64,000 nt of DNA, taken from contig NZ_FCOM02000046.1 in assembly GCF_001544695.2 (NCBI RefSeq), positions 1 through 64,000 of the forward strand, given 5' to 3'. The DNA is from Caballeronia arvi. Its GTDB lineage: Bacteria; Pseudomonadota; Gammaproteobacteria; Burkholderiales; Burkholderiaceae. Positions within the stretch are counted from its first letter, which is position 1; each line of letters opens with the position of its first letter. The notes beneath the pieces were generated by a model. That model saw nothing but the letters and a program-made list of their open reading frames with translations, was not told the origin of the DNA and ran no database searches. Made by a program: the position numbers and the translations under genes. Shown piece after piece: positions 30,052 through 39,153 of the stretch.

Positions 30052-31169
30052 ATCGCGTGCGACTAGGCATGGTCGGCGGCGGCGAGGGCGCGTTCATCGG
30101 CGCGGTGCATCGGATTGCGGCGCGGCTCGACGATCGTTATGAACTCGTGGCGGGCGCGTTGTCGTCGGATGCGCGGCGGGCGGCGTCGAGCGCGGCGGCG
30201 ATCGGTCTTGCGCGCAGTTACGACGATTATCGCGAGATGGCGCGCATCGAAGCGGGGCGCTCGGATGGCATCGAGGCGGTGGCGATCGTCACGCCGAATC
30301 ATCTGCATGCGCCGATCGCGACGGCATTTCTCGAAGCGGGCATCCACGTGATCTGCGACAAGCCGCTCGCGGTATCGCTGGCCGAAGGCGAGGCGCTTGC
30401 GAAGCTCGCGCGCGAGAAGGATCGCGTGTTTGCGGTGACTTATACGTACACGGGCTATCCGCTCGTGCGTCACGCGCGCGGGATGGTGCGGCGCGGCTTG
30501 CTCGGCGATATACGCGTCGTGCAGGTGGAGTATGCGCAGGACTGGCTTTCGTTGCCGGTCGAGACGCAATCGAACCGGCAGGCCGTGTGGCGCACCGATC
30601 CGGCGCTCGCGGGCCCGGCCGGCTGTCTCGGCGATATCGGCACGCATGCGTATCAGCTTGCGGAATACGTGACGGGGATGCGGCCAGTGGCGTTATCGGC
30701 GGACGTGACGACGTTCGTGCCGAACCGGCGCGTGGACGATCACGTTCAGGCGATGTTCCGTTACGCGGGCGGCGCGCGCGGCATGCTGTGGGCGAGCCAG
30801 GTCGCGGCGGGCGAGGAGAATGCGCTGCGCTTGCGCGTGTATGGCACGAAGGCGGGCATCGCGTTCCATCAGCAGGCGCCGAATGAACTGTGGTTCACGC
30901 CGATAGGAGGCGCGTCGGAGCGCATCACGCGCGGGCGCGTGCAGAGTCCCGAAGCGCTGCACGCGACGCGCGTGCCGGCGGGGCATCCGGAGGGCTATCT
31001 GGAAGCGTTCGCGCAGGTTTATACCGATGCAGCGGCGTGTATCGCGAGCGGGACTACGCAAGGGGATGACTGGCTCACGACCGTCGAGGATGGGGTCGCG
31101 GGGTTGAGGTTTGTGGAGGCGGTTTTGAGGAGCAGTGGGGAAGATGGGGAATGGGTATCTCTCAGTTGA
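30048..31169 (+). CDS. Gfo/Idh/MocA-family NAD(P)-dependent oxidoreductase
   Basis: A 373-residue oxidoreductase with an N-terminal Rossmann domain (GMVGGGEGAFIG), the family motif CDKPLAVSLAEGEAL, and a C-terminal domain with GDIGTHAYQLAEYVTG, which holds the conserved catalytic His. It should oxidise or reduce a hydroxyl of a sugar or cyclitol. Translational coupling to the isomerase gene shows that the two enzymes act on the same compound. The operon ends here; the next gene belongs to a different system. Confidence 0.88.
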   Translation: MNRVRLGMVGGGEGAFIGAVHRIAARLDDRYELVAGALSSDARRAASSAAAIGLARSYDDYREMARIEAGRSDGIEAVAIVTPNHLHAPIATAFLEAGIHVICDKPLAVSLAEGEALAKLAREKDRVFAVTYTYTGYPLVRHARGMVRRGLLGDIRVVQVEYAQDWLSLPVETQSNRQAVWRTDPALAGPAGCLGDIGTHAYQLAEYVTGMRPVALSADVTTFVPNRRVDDHVQAMFRYAGGARGMLWASQVAAGEENALRLRVYGTKAGIAFHQQAPNELWFTPIGGASERITRGRVQSPEALHATRVPAGHPEGYLEAFAQVYTDAAACIASGTTQGDDWLTTVEDGVAGLRFVEAVLRSSGEDGEWVSLS

Positions 31170-31271
31170 TTCGCAAATCGATTCCTTTTCAATTGTCGTC
31201 TGCCGCGAGTCAACGACTGACGACACTTTCCGGTGCTACTCTTTTGGCTTCCGATCATCCCGTCTTCACTC

Positions 31272-32438
31272 GTGACCGAGGCGCACATCAATCCCGCGAT
31301 ACTGACCTGGGCGCTTCGGCGCTCGGGTATCAGCGCGCCTGCGCTGGCCGACAGACTCGGCACGGAGGCGGCGCGTGTGTCGTCGTGGGAGACAGGCGAG
31401 CGTAAGCCAACATTCCGGCAGGCCAAGCGAATCGCGGAAGTCACTCACATCCCATTCGGATATCTGTATCTTCCTGCCCCGCCGGACGAGCAACTGCCCA
31501 TCGCCGATTTCAGAACGGTCGGCGATGATCCCGTCCGACCGTTGAGCGCTGATTTCCGCGAGCTGCTGAACATGGTCTTGCGCAAGCAGACGTGGTATCG
31601 GGAATTTCGTCAGCAACAAGGCGACGGGCCGCTGTCTTACATCGGCCGATTCGGGACTGACGCCACGTCTGCGGAGATCGCCGCGGACATTAAGCGCGTG
31701 CTGGACCTTTCCGAACAGAGTCGCATCGATAGTCGCGACTGGGAGGCTTATCTGAAGCTCCTGATCGAACGAATCGAAGATGCGGGTGTGCTCGTGATGC
31801 GTTCCGGCGTGGTAGGGAACAACACGCACCGTCCGCTTTCGGTGGAAGAGTTTCGTGGTTTCGTGCTCGCCGATTCGTTTGCCCCGGTGATCTTTCTCAA
31901 CGGCAGGGACGCGAAGGCGGCTCAGATTTTCACTTTGATTCACGAGCTCGCACACGTTTGGATCGGTGTCAGCGGCGTCTCCAATGAAGGGCTCGCCGTC
32001 GAGCATGTGCGCATCAGCGAGGTCGAGCGGCTTTGCAACGCCGTGGCGGCCGAGTTTCTGGTTCCCGCCCGCGAAATCCGCGCTCGATGGGATCGGCGGA
32101 CCGATTTTGCGGCGCAGGTCAGGGATCTCTCGCGTGAATTCAAGGTGAGCGCGGTTGTCGTCGCGCGAAGGGCGGTGGAAATTGGCTTGGCAAGCTGGCC
32201 CGCGTTCACGCGTTTCTTCCAGCTTGAGCGGGCGCGCTGGGAAACCGCCGTGACACGGCGCTCGGGCGGCGGCAACCCTTATAGGACATCGACGATCCGG
32301 AATAGCAAGCTCTTGACCCGGGCGGTGCTCGAAACGGCGTTCGAAGGTCGGATGCTGTTGCGTGACGCTGGCCATCTTCTAGGCATCGCGCCGGCGAATC
32401 TGCGCAAGCTTGCCGATAGTGTGTACGGAGAGAAGTGA
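31272..32438 (+). CDS. XRE-type regulator fused to an ImmA/IrrE metallopeptidase
   Basis: The 388-residue protein joins an N-terminal Cro/CI helix-turn-helix (residues about 18-65, with ALADRLGTEAARVSSWETGER) to a zinc peptidase of the ImmA/IrrE family. The catalytic motif is HELAH (224-228), followed by the conserved ERLCNAVAAEFLVP segment that supplies a glutamate. Such proteins cleave or relieve repressors, or act as antitoxins. I chose the GTG at 31272 because the peptide upstream is not family-like; no clear ribosome binding site is visible. The gene ends one base before a PIN-like DUF4411 gene, a recurrent toxin-antitoxin-like pairing. Nearby bases are less GC-rich than in the surrounding operons, which hints at transfer. 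Confidence 0.85.
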   Translation: MTEAHINPAILTWALRRSGISAPALADRLGTEAARVSSWETGERKPTFRQAKRIAEVTHIPFGYLYLPAPPDEQLPIADFRTVGDDPVRPLSADFRELLNMVLRKQTWYREFRQQQGDGPLSYIGRFGTDATSAEIAADIKRVLDLSEQSRIDSRDWEAYLKLLIERIEDAGVLVMRSGVVGNNTHRPLSVEEFRGFVLADSFAPVIFLNGRDAKAAQIFTLIHELAHVWIGVSGVSNEGLAVEHVRISEVERLCNAVAAEFLVPAREIRARWDRRTDFAAQVRDLSREFKVSAVVVARRAVEIGLASWPAFTRFFQLERARWETAVTRRSGGGNPYRTSTIRNSKLLTRAVLETAFEGRMLLRDAGHLLGIAPANLRKLADSVYGEK

Positions 32439-32439
32439 G

Positions 32440-32940
32440 ATGTATCTGCTGGACACGAATATCTTCATCGAAGCGCAGAACCGCTACTACGCGAACGATA
32501 TCTGCCCGGGATTCTGGCACTGGCTGGACGACGCCAATGAGCGAGGATTGGTGGCAAGCATCAGCGAAGTCTACGAAGAACTCGTGCGGGGAAGCGATGC
32601 GCTTTCCGACTGGACCAAGGCGCGTCAAGGCAGCGGATGGTTTCTGGATGTCACTGACGACGAAACGCAATCTTTATTTGCCGAAGTTATTCAGCATATC
32701 GAATCGATTGAGCGGTACACGCGACCGAACAAGGACAAGTTCATTGGCGGCGCCGATCCGTGGCTGATCGCCAAGGCTCGAACAATGGGATGGAACATTG
32801 CGACGCACGAAGAGTTCAGCGAGAACTCGAAAATGGTGAAGATTCCCAACGTGTGCCGCGATTTTGGCGTATCGACACGGAGTACGTTCGATGTGCTGCG
32901 AGAACTACGCGCTTCCTTCGCGTGGGCGAAGGCGGCTTGA
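32440..32940 (+). CDS. DUF4411 PIN-like protein, putative toxin
   Basis: The 166-residue product begins MYLLDTNIFIEAQNRYY, with the first PIN-domain aspartate at residue 5, and carries another acidic cluster at GGADPWLIAKA. This matches DUF4411, a PIN-like nuclease family usually encoded right after an XRE-ImmA gene. The start ATG is one base after the upstream stop, so the two are translated together. The likely role is an RNA-cleaving toxin controlled by the upstream protein; this is inference from family and context. A bidirectional terminator follows. Confidence 0.82.
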   Translation: MYLLDTNIFIEAQNRYYANDICPGFWHWLDDANERGLVASISEVYEELVRGSDALSDWTKARQGSGWFLDVTDDETQSLFAEVIQHIESIERYTRPNKDKFIGGADPWLIAKARTMGWNIATHEEFSENSKMVKIPNVCRDFGVSTRSTFDVLRELRASFAWAKAA

Positions 32941-32953
32941 ACTGGACGGACGA

Positions 32954-32989
32954 AAAAAACGGGGCGGCCCGAAAGCCGCCCCGTTTTTT
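32954..32989. terminator. Bidirectional terminator between DUF4411 and gnd
   Basis: A perfect 15-bp inverted repeat runs from 32954-32968 to 32975-32989, with A6 on the left flank and T6 on the right around a GC-rich CGGGGCGGC core. It serves both convergent genes. Confidence 0.9.
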
Positions 32990-33004
32990 CTGCTGCGAAT
33001 GGAT

Positions 33005-34411
<1,407 letters not shown>

Positions 34412-34626
34412 TGCTTGATCTCCGAATGACCGAAGCTTGTCGCGGCTCGTGGCGCGCGGCTTCGGGATGAAAATGTGTCGATGGGAGCGGCGCACGCGCG
34501 TGAGTACGGCGACCGATGCGGCGATCCGCTTTGCGCGAGCGCAGACCGCCCGAATTTACCACTTTGAGCCGCTTCCGGCAGGGCGCGTGCCGCCCGGATG
34601 AGCGCGTTGCGCCACGCCGCCTTAGA

Positions 34627-35010
34627 ATGAACGCCCGCAACGAGCACGCCGCGAAGGCCCGCAGAAACATGCCGCATTCCCGGCGTCCGCGCAGTCATCA
34701 CTATTCCGTCTATGTGATCGAATTGTCCGGCACGGTCTGGAACGAAGCGCGTTTTCGGCGCGCGAATCCGGATTACGTCATCGGCATGCCGTTCGTGTAC
34801 GTCGGCATGACGGGCATCGATCCGGACGTGCGTTTCGATAAACACAAGGCGGGCATTCAGTCGAATCGCTTCGTGCGCGAATTCGGGCTACGGCTTCTGC
34901 CGCATCTCTACGAGATGTACAACCCGATGCCCTACGACGGCGCGCGCGACATGGAAGTGGAACTGGCCATCGGCTTGCGGGAAGCGGGCTATGGCGTATG
35001 GCAGGCGTAA
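34627..35010 (+). CDS. Small protein with a GIY-YIG-like pattern
   Basis: A protein of 127 residues from the ATG at 34627 (113 from a second ATG at 34669, which starts MPHSRRPRSHHYSVYVIEL). The pattern VYVIEL, then VYVGMT about 35 residues later, then DPDVRFDKHK resembles the GIY-YIG nuclease core with its catalytic arginine, and an acidic MEVELAIGL lies near the C-terminus. The spacing between the two core strands is larger than usual, so the assignment is tentative. It lies divergently from gnd and 29 bases before panE. Its real partner and target are unknown. Confidence 0.55.
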   Translation: MNARNEHAAKARRNMPHSRRPRSHHYSVYVIELSGTVWNEARFRRANPDYVIGMPFVYVGMTGIDPDVRFDKHKAGIQSNRFVREFGLRLLPHLYEMYNPMPYDGARDMEVELAIGLREAGYGVWQA

Positions 35011-35039
35011 AGCCGTGCATCTGACACAAGGAGCGAGAC

Positions 35040-35966
35040 ATGCGGATTCTGGTAGTGGGCGCGGGGGCCATCGGCGGATATTTCGGCGCGCGGCTGCTCG
35101 ATGCGGGCAGAAATGTGACCTTTCTCGTGCGCGAGCGCCGTGCGGAACGGCTGCGGCAATGCGGCCTGAAAGTGAAGACCCCGGAAGGCGATCTCGCGTT
35201 CGCCTGTCCGCCGATGGTGCTCGCGAAAGACATCGACCGTCCTTTCGATCTCGTGCTGCTGAGCTGCAAGGCCTATGACCTGCAAGGCGCGATCGATTCC
35301 TTCGCGCCCGCCGTCGGCCCGGACACGCTGATCCTGCCGCTTCTCAACGGCATGGCCCATCTCGATGCGCTCGATGCGCGCTTCAATCCTGCGAACGTAC
35401 TTGGCGGCCAGTGCTCGATTGCCGCGACGCTCAACGCGGAAGGCGAGATCGTGCAGATGAGCAGCATGCATTCGCTCGTGTTCGGCGAGCGCGCGGGCGG
35501 GCGTTCACCGCGCGTGGAGGCCGTCGCTGGGCAACTCGGCGATGCGGGCTTTGATCTGACCGTCAGCGACGATGTGCTCCAGTCGATGTGGGACAAGTGG
35601 GTGTTCCTCGCGACGCTCGCCACCGGCACCTGCCTGATGCGCGCGCCGATCTGCGACATCCTCGCGGCGCCCGGCGGCGAGGACGTGCTGCGGCGGCTCT
35701 TCACGGAATGTCAGGGCATCGCGGCGGACAACGATCATCCGCCGGCGGAAGCGGTGCTCGAGCGCGCGCGTTCGTTCTTCACGGACCGCAGCTCGACCAT
35801 GACCGCATCGATGCTGCGCGATCTGGAAAACAACGCGCCGATCGAAGCGGATCACATCGTCGGCGATCTGATTGCGCGGCGTCGGACGAAACCGGACGGC
35901 GCGTCGATGCTGGAAGTGGCGTACGCGCATCTGAAGGCGTATGAAGCGCGCCGGGCGCGCGCCTGA
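35040..35966 (+). CDS. panE: 2-dehydropantoate 2-reductase family protein
   Basis: The 308-residue NADPH-dependent enzyme has the N-terminal motif GAGAIGGYFGARLL, the LLSCKAYD segment, LPLLNGMAH and the catalytic lysine region in SMWDKWVFLATLA. This matches ketopantoate reductases, which make pantoate for coenzyme A synthesis. Several paralogues with other 2-keto-acid substrates exist in Burkholderia, so the pantothenate role is probable rather than certain. It starts 29 bases after the small GIY-YIG-like gene and is followed 6 bases later by a chromate transporter gene. Confidence 0.8.
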   Translation: MRILVVGAGAIGGYFGARLLDAGRNVTFLVRERRAERLRQCGLKVKTPEGDLAFACPPMVLAKDIDRPFDLVLLSCKAYDLQGAIDSFAPAVGPDTLILPLLNGMAHLDALDARFNPANVLGGQCSIAATLNAEGEIVQMSSMHSLVFGERAGGRSPRVEAVAGQLGDAGFDLTVSDDVLQSMWDKWVFLATLATGTCLMRAPICDILAAPGGEDVLRRLFTECQGIAADNDHPPAEAVLERARSFFTDRSSTMTASMLRDLENNAPIEADHIVGDLIARRRTKPDGASMLEVAYAHLKAYEARRARA

Positions 35967-35972
35967 CACGCG

Positions 35973-36521
35973 ATGACGCACGACGCTCCGCCGCGCCCGA
36001 CCGTCGCCGAAATATTCACGGGCTTTCTCACGCTCGGGCTGACCGCGTTCGGCGGTGCGCTGCCGCTCGCGCGCCGCGAGATCGTCGAGCGCCGCAAATG
36101 GCTCGACGCCGACGAGTTCACCGATCTGCTCGGCCTCTGCCAGTTTCTTCCGGGCGGCAACGTGATCAATCTGTCGGTGGCGATCGGCATGCGCTTTCGC
36201 GGCGTGCCGGGCGCGCTCGCGGGCCTGTGCGGGCTGCTCGTCGGGCCGTCGCTGATCGTGATCGGGCTCGGCGTGATCTATCAGCGCACACATGACGATC
36301 CGCGCATCGCGCATCTGTTCGCGGGGCTCGCGGCAGCGGCGGCGGGCCTGCTCGTCGCGATGGCCGTGAAAATCATGTGGCCGCTGCGCCGCAAGCCGGA
36401 AGCGGCCATCGTCGCGCTGCTGATGTTCGGCGCGATCGCGTTTCTGCGCACGCCGCTGCTGCCGACGATGCTCGTCTTCACGCCGCTCTCGGTGCTGATC
36501 GCATGGAAGGCCGGCCGATGA
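35973..36521 (+). CDS. Chromate transporter, N-terminal half-protein
   Basis: A short-chain CHR protein of 182 residues with about five hydrophobic segments and the family motif FGGALPLARREIVERRKWLD, followed by LCQFLPGGNVINLSVAIG. Two such half-proteins are encoded as a pair and together equal one full-length ChrA, exporting chromate in exchange for protons or sulfate. The next half starts at an overlapping ATGA, so they are made in equal amounts. Confidence 0.88.
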   Translation: MTHDAPPRPTVAEIFTGFLTLGLTAFGGALPLARREIVERRKWLDADEFTDLLGLCQFLPGGNVINLSVAIGMRFRGVPGALAGLCGLLVGPSLIVIGLGVIYQRTHDDPRIAHLFAGLAAAAAGLLVAMAVKIMWPLRRKPEAAIVALLMFGAIAFLRTPLLPTMLVFTPLSVLIAWKAGR

Positions 36522-37045
36522 AAAGCGATCTCCTTTCGCTCGCCGCGATTTTCAGCCAGCTCTCGCTGCTCGCGTTCGGCGGCGGCAATTCGATCCTGCC
36601 GGAAATGCAGCGCCAGGTCGTGCAGGTGCACGAATGGATGTCGAGAGCCGATTTCTCCGCGCTCTTCGCGCTCGCGCAGGCGGCGCCCGGCCCGAACATG
36701 ATGGTCGTCACGCTGATCGGCTGGCATGTGGCGGGCTGGCCGGGCGTGCTGGTCACGTCGATCGCGAAGTTCGGGCCGTCGTCGCTCGTGACGATCGGCG
36801 CGCTGCACGCGTGGGAGCGCTTCAAGGACCGGCCGTGGCGGCGCTTCGTGCAGCTCGGCCTCGTGCCGATCACGGCGGGCCTCGTCGCGGCGAGCGCGTT
36901 GCTGATCGCGGAGGCGTCCGACCGCACATGGACGCTGGCGGCGATCACCGCGGCCGTCGCCGTCGTGTCGTACAAGACGCGGCTGCATCCGCTGTGGCTG
37001 CTCGCGGGCGGCGCGCTCGTCGGGCTGACGGGATTCGGGCAATGA
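36518..37045 (+). CDS. Chromate transporter, C-terminal half-protein
   Basis: A 175-residue CHR domain protein that pairs with the preceding gene. FGGGNSILPEMQRQVVQVHEW and LAQAAPGPNMMVVTLIGW are the second-domain versions of the CHR signature. The ATG at 36518 overlaps the upstream stop. The frame extends further upstream but only inside the first half-gene. Its stop codon falls within a 14-bp tandem repeat. Confidence 0.88.
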   Translation: MKSDLLSLAAIFSQLSLLAFGGGNSILPEMQRQVVQVHEWMSRADFSALFALAQAAPGPNMMVVTLIGWHVAGWPGVLVTSIAKFGPSSLVTIGALHAWERFKDRPWRRFVQLGLVPITAGLVAASALLIAEASDRTWTLAAITAAVAVVSYKTRLHPLWLLAGGALVGLTGFGQ

Positions 37046-37070
37046 ACATAGGGCAATGAACACCGGGCAA
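37037..37070 (+). repeat. 14-bp tandem repeat across the second chromate-transporter stop
   Basis: The unit GGGCAATGAACAYM occurs twice completely (37037-37050, 37051-37064) and once partly (37065-37070). The first unit contains the TGA stop of the transporter gene. Confidence 0.85.
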
Positions 37071-37116
37071 GTTTTCTGCTGAATTCATCGAAACGAAAGG
37101 AGCAAGGAAGAGCGCC

Positions 37117-37455
37117 ATGAGCATGAATATCGAATACGCGAAGACCGCGCCCGCGCGCGCGGAGGTCGACGCGCTGAGCGGGCCGACGGTCGTCGAGTTC
37201 GGCACCGACTGGTGCGGTTTCTGCCGCGCCGCGCAGCCGCTGATCGCGCAGGCGTTTCAGCAGCATGGCGCCGTGAAGCACATGAAGATCGAGGACGGCC
37301 CCGGCCGCCCGCTCGGCCGCTCGTTTCGCGTGAAGCTCTGGCCGACGCTCGTCTTCATGCTCGGCGGCAAGGAAGTCGCACGCCTCGTGCGCCCCGGCGA
37401 CGCGTCCGAAATCCGCGACGCGCTCGCGCTCATCGACGAACCGCTCGCGCAATAG
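37117..37455 (+). CDS. Thioredoxin-family protein
   Basis: A 112-residue cytosolic thioredoxin-fold protein with the active site CGFC (Cys33, Cys36) in EFGTDWCGFCRAAQP and the cis-proline region LWPTLVFM. The CGFC variant instead of CGPC is usual in a Burkholderia group of small thioredoxins. There is no signal peptide. It follows the chromate transporter after 71 bases with its own GAAAGGAG site and may help repair oxidised proteins; no direct link is shown. Confidence 0.85.
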   Translation: MSMNIEYAKTAPARAEVDALSGPTVVEFGTDWCGFCRAAQPLIAQAFQQHGAVKHMKIEDGPGRPLGRSFRVKLWPTLVFMLGGKEVARLVRPGDASEIRDALALIDEPLAQ

Positions 37456-37460
37456 CGCCG

Positions 37461-37482
37461 GACCAAGGGAAATCCCTTGGTC
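37461..37482. terminator. Inverted repeat after the thioredoxin gene, likely terminator
   Basis: GACCAAGGG (37461-37469) and CCCTTGGTC (37474-37482) form a 9-bp stem with a four-base loop, followed by AAATTTTG. It starts six bases after the thioredoxin stop. It could also be part of the GntR control region just downstream. Confidence 0.6.
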
Positions 37483-37515
37483 AAATTTTGTGTCTAAAAC
37501 TTGTATGATGACCCG

Positions 37516-38247
37516 ATGACATTACAAGCCTCACCGGGTCACATGTTCGAGAAGATTCCGCCGCGCGCGTTGAGCGATACCGTTGCGCAGCAATTGCAGA
37601 AGCTGATCGAGAAGGGCAGTTTCGCCGAGACCGGCAAGCTGCCGACCGAAGCCGTGCTCGCGCAGGAGTTCGGCGTGAGCCGCACGGTCATTCGCGAAGC
37701 CGTGTCGCGGCTGAAGAACGAGGGCATGGTCGAGCCGCGGCAGGGCAGCGGCGTGTTCATCGTCGAGCGGGCGGGCATCCGGCCGTTGCGCATCGATTAC
37801 GCGCAGGCGGCCGAGCCGGGCGCGGTCGTGCAGATTCTGGCGCTGCGCCGCGCGATCGAAGCCGAAGTCGCGTCCGAAGCCGCGCTGCGCCGCACCGACG
37901 AACAACTGGCCGCGATCGATATCGCCCTCGCTCGCATCGACGAAGCGGTGCGCGCGAAACAGGACGGCGTAGCTGAAGACGTCGCGTTTCATCGCGAGAT
38001 CGCGAACGCGACGGGCAATCCGTACTTCCTGAAAACCCTCACCTTTCTGAACCAGTATCTCGAAGCCGGCACGCTCGTCACGCGCGGCAACGAGGCGCTG
38101 CGCGAGGATTTCATGCGTCAGGTGCGCGAGGAGCACGCCGCGATCGTCGAGGCGATCCGCGCGCGCGACGCAGCCGCCGCGCGCACCGCCGCGCAGACGC
38201 ATCTCATCAACGCCGCGCGCCGCCTGGCGGAAGCGTGCATCTGTTAA
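37516..38247 (+). CDS. GntR/FadR-family regulator of the tetronate operon
   Basis: A 243-residue regulator with an N-terminal GntR winged helix (LPTEAVLAQEFGVSRTVIREA and GSGVFIVE) and a C-terminal FCD ligand domain with RRAIEAEVASEAALRR and the metal-site histidines in FHREIANATGN and DAAAARTAAQTHL. It lies nine bases upstream of ltnD and probably represses the threonate/erythronate operon until a tetronate or its oxidised product binds. The ATG at 37516 is preferred; an in-frame TTG at 37501 and an ATG at residue 10 are alternatives. Confidence 0.85.
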   Translation: MTLQASPGHMFEKIPPRALSDTVAQQLQKLIEKGSFAETGKLPTEAVLAQEFGVSRTVIREAVSRLKNEGMVEPRQGSGVFIVERAGIRPLRIDYAQAAEPGAVVQILALRRAIEAEVASEAALRRTDEQLAAIDIALARIDEAVRAKQDGVAEDVAFHREIANATGNPYFLKTLTFLNQYLEAGTLVTRGNEALREDFMRQVREEHAAIVEAIRARDAAAARTAAQTHLINAARRLAEACIC

Positions 38248-38256
38248 GGACTCTAC

Positions 38257-39153
38257 ATGACACGAAACGTCGGAGTGATCGGCCTGGGCGCGATGGGCAT
38301 GGGCGTCGCGCGTTCGTTGTTGCGCGCGGGCTTCGCGGTGCATGCGTGCGATGTGCGCCAGCCCGTGCTCGATGCCTTCGCGGCGGAAGGCGGCATCGCG
38401 TGCGCAACGCCTGCGGAGCTGGGCGGCAAGTGCGATGTCGTGCTGACGGTCGTCGTCAATGCGGCGCAGACGGAAGCCGTGCTGTTCGGTGAAAACGGCG
38501 CCGTGCCCGCGATGAAGCGCGGCAGCGTCGTGCTCGCGTGCGCGACCGTATCGCCGCAATTCGCCGCCGATCTCGGCGCGCGCATCGGCGAAAAAGGCGT
38601 GCTGATGCTCGACGCGCCCTTGTCCGGCGGCGCGGCCAAGGCCAATTCCGGCGACATGACGATGATGACGTCCGGCCCTGCCGACGCCTACGCCGCGTGC
38701 GAGGACGTGCTCGGCGCGGTCGCGGGCAAGGTTTATCGGCTGGGCGACACGCACGGCGCGGGCTCGAAGGTCAAGATCATCAATCAGTTGCTGGCGGGCG
38801 TGCATATCGCGGCGTCGGCCGAGGCGATGGCGCTGGGCTTGCGCGAAGGCGTCGATCCGGATGCGCTTTACGACGTCATCACGCATAGCGCTGGCAACTC
38901 GTGGATGTTCGAGAACCGCGTGCCGCACATTCTGGCGGGCGACTACACGCCGCTCTCGGCTGTCGATATCTTCGTGAAGGATCTGGGCCTCGTGCTCGAT
39001 ACGGCGCGCACGTCGAAATTTCCGCTGCCGCTGTCGGCGGCGGCGCATCAGATGTTCATGATGGCGTCCACGGCCGGACACGGCGGCGAGGACGATTCCG
39101 CGGTCATCAAGATTTTTCCGGGCATCGAGATCCCGAAGGGAGCGAAGGCATGA
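38257..39153 (+). CDS. ltnD: L-threonate dehydrogenase
   Basis: A 298-residue member of the 3-hydroxyisobutyrate dehydrogenase family. The N-terminal motif GLGAMGMGVARSLLRAGF binds NAD, followed by the substrate segment DAPLSGGAAKANSGDMT and the catalytic lysine in AGSKVKIINQLLAGVH. With OtnK and OtnC next to it this fits LtnD, which oxidises L-threonate to 2-oxo-tetronate, rather than tartronate semialdehyde reductase. Its stop overlaps the start of otnK. Confidence 0.87.
   Translation: MTRNVGVIGLGAMGMGVARSLLRAGFAVHACDVRQPVLDAFAAEGGIACATPAELGGKCDVVLTVVVNAAQTEAVLFGENGAVPAMKRGSVVLACATVSPQFAADLGARIGEKGVLMLDAPLSGGAAKANSGDMTMMTSGPADAYAACEDVLGAVAGKVYRLGDTHGAGSKVKIINQLLAGVHIAASAEAMALGLREGVDPDALYDVITHSAGNSWMFENRVPHILAGDYTPLSAVDIFVKDLGLVLDTARTSKFPLPLSAAAHQMFMMASTAGHGGEDDSAVIKIFPGIEIPKGAKA

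Noticed and set aside
37478..37515. Possible promoter elements before the GntR gene
   Set aside because: Several T-rich hexamers fit loosely, but no pair with good spacing stands out.
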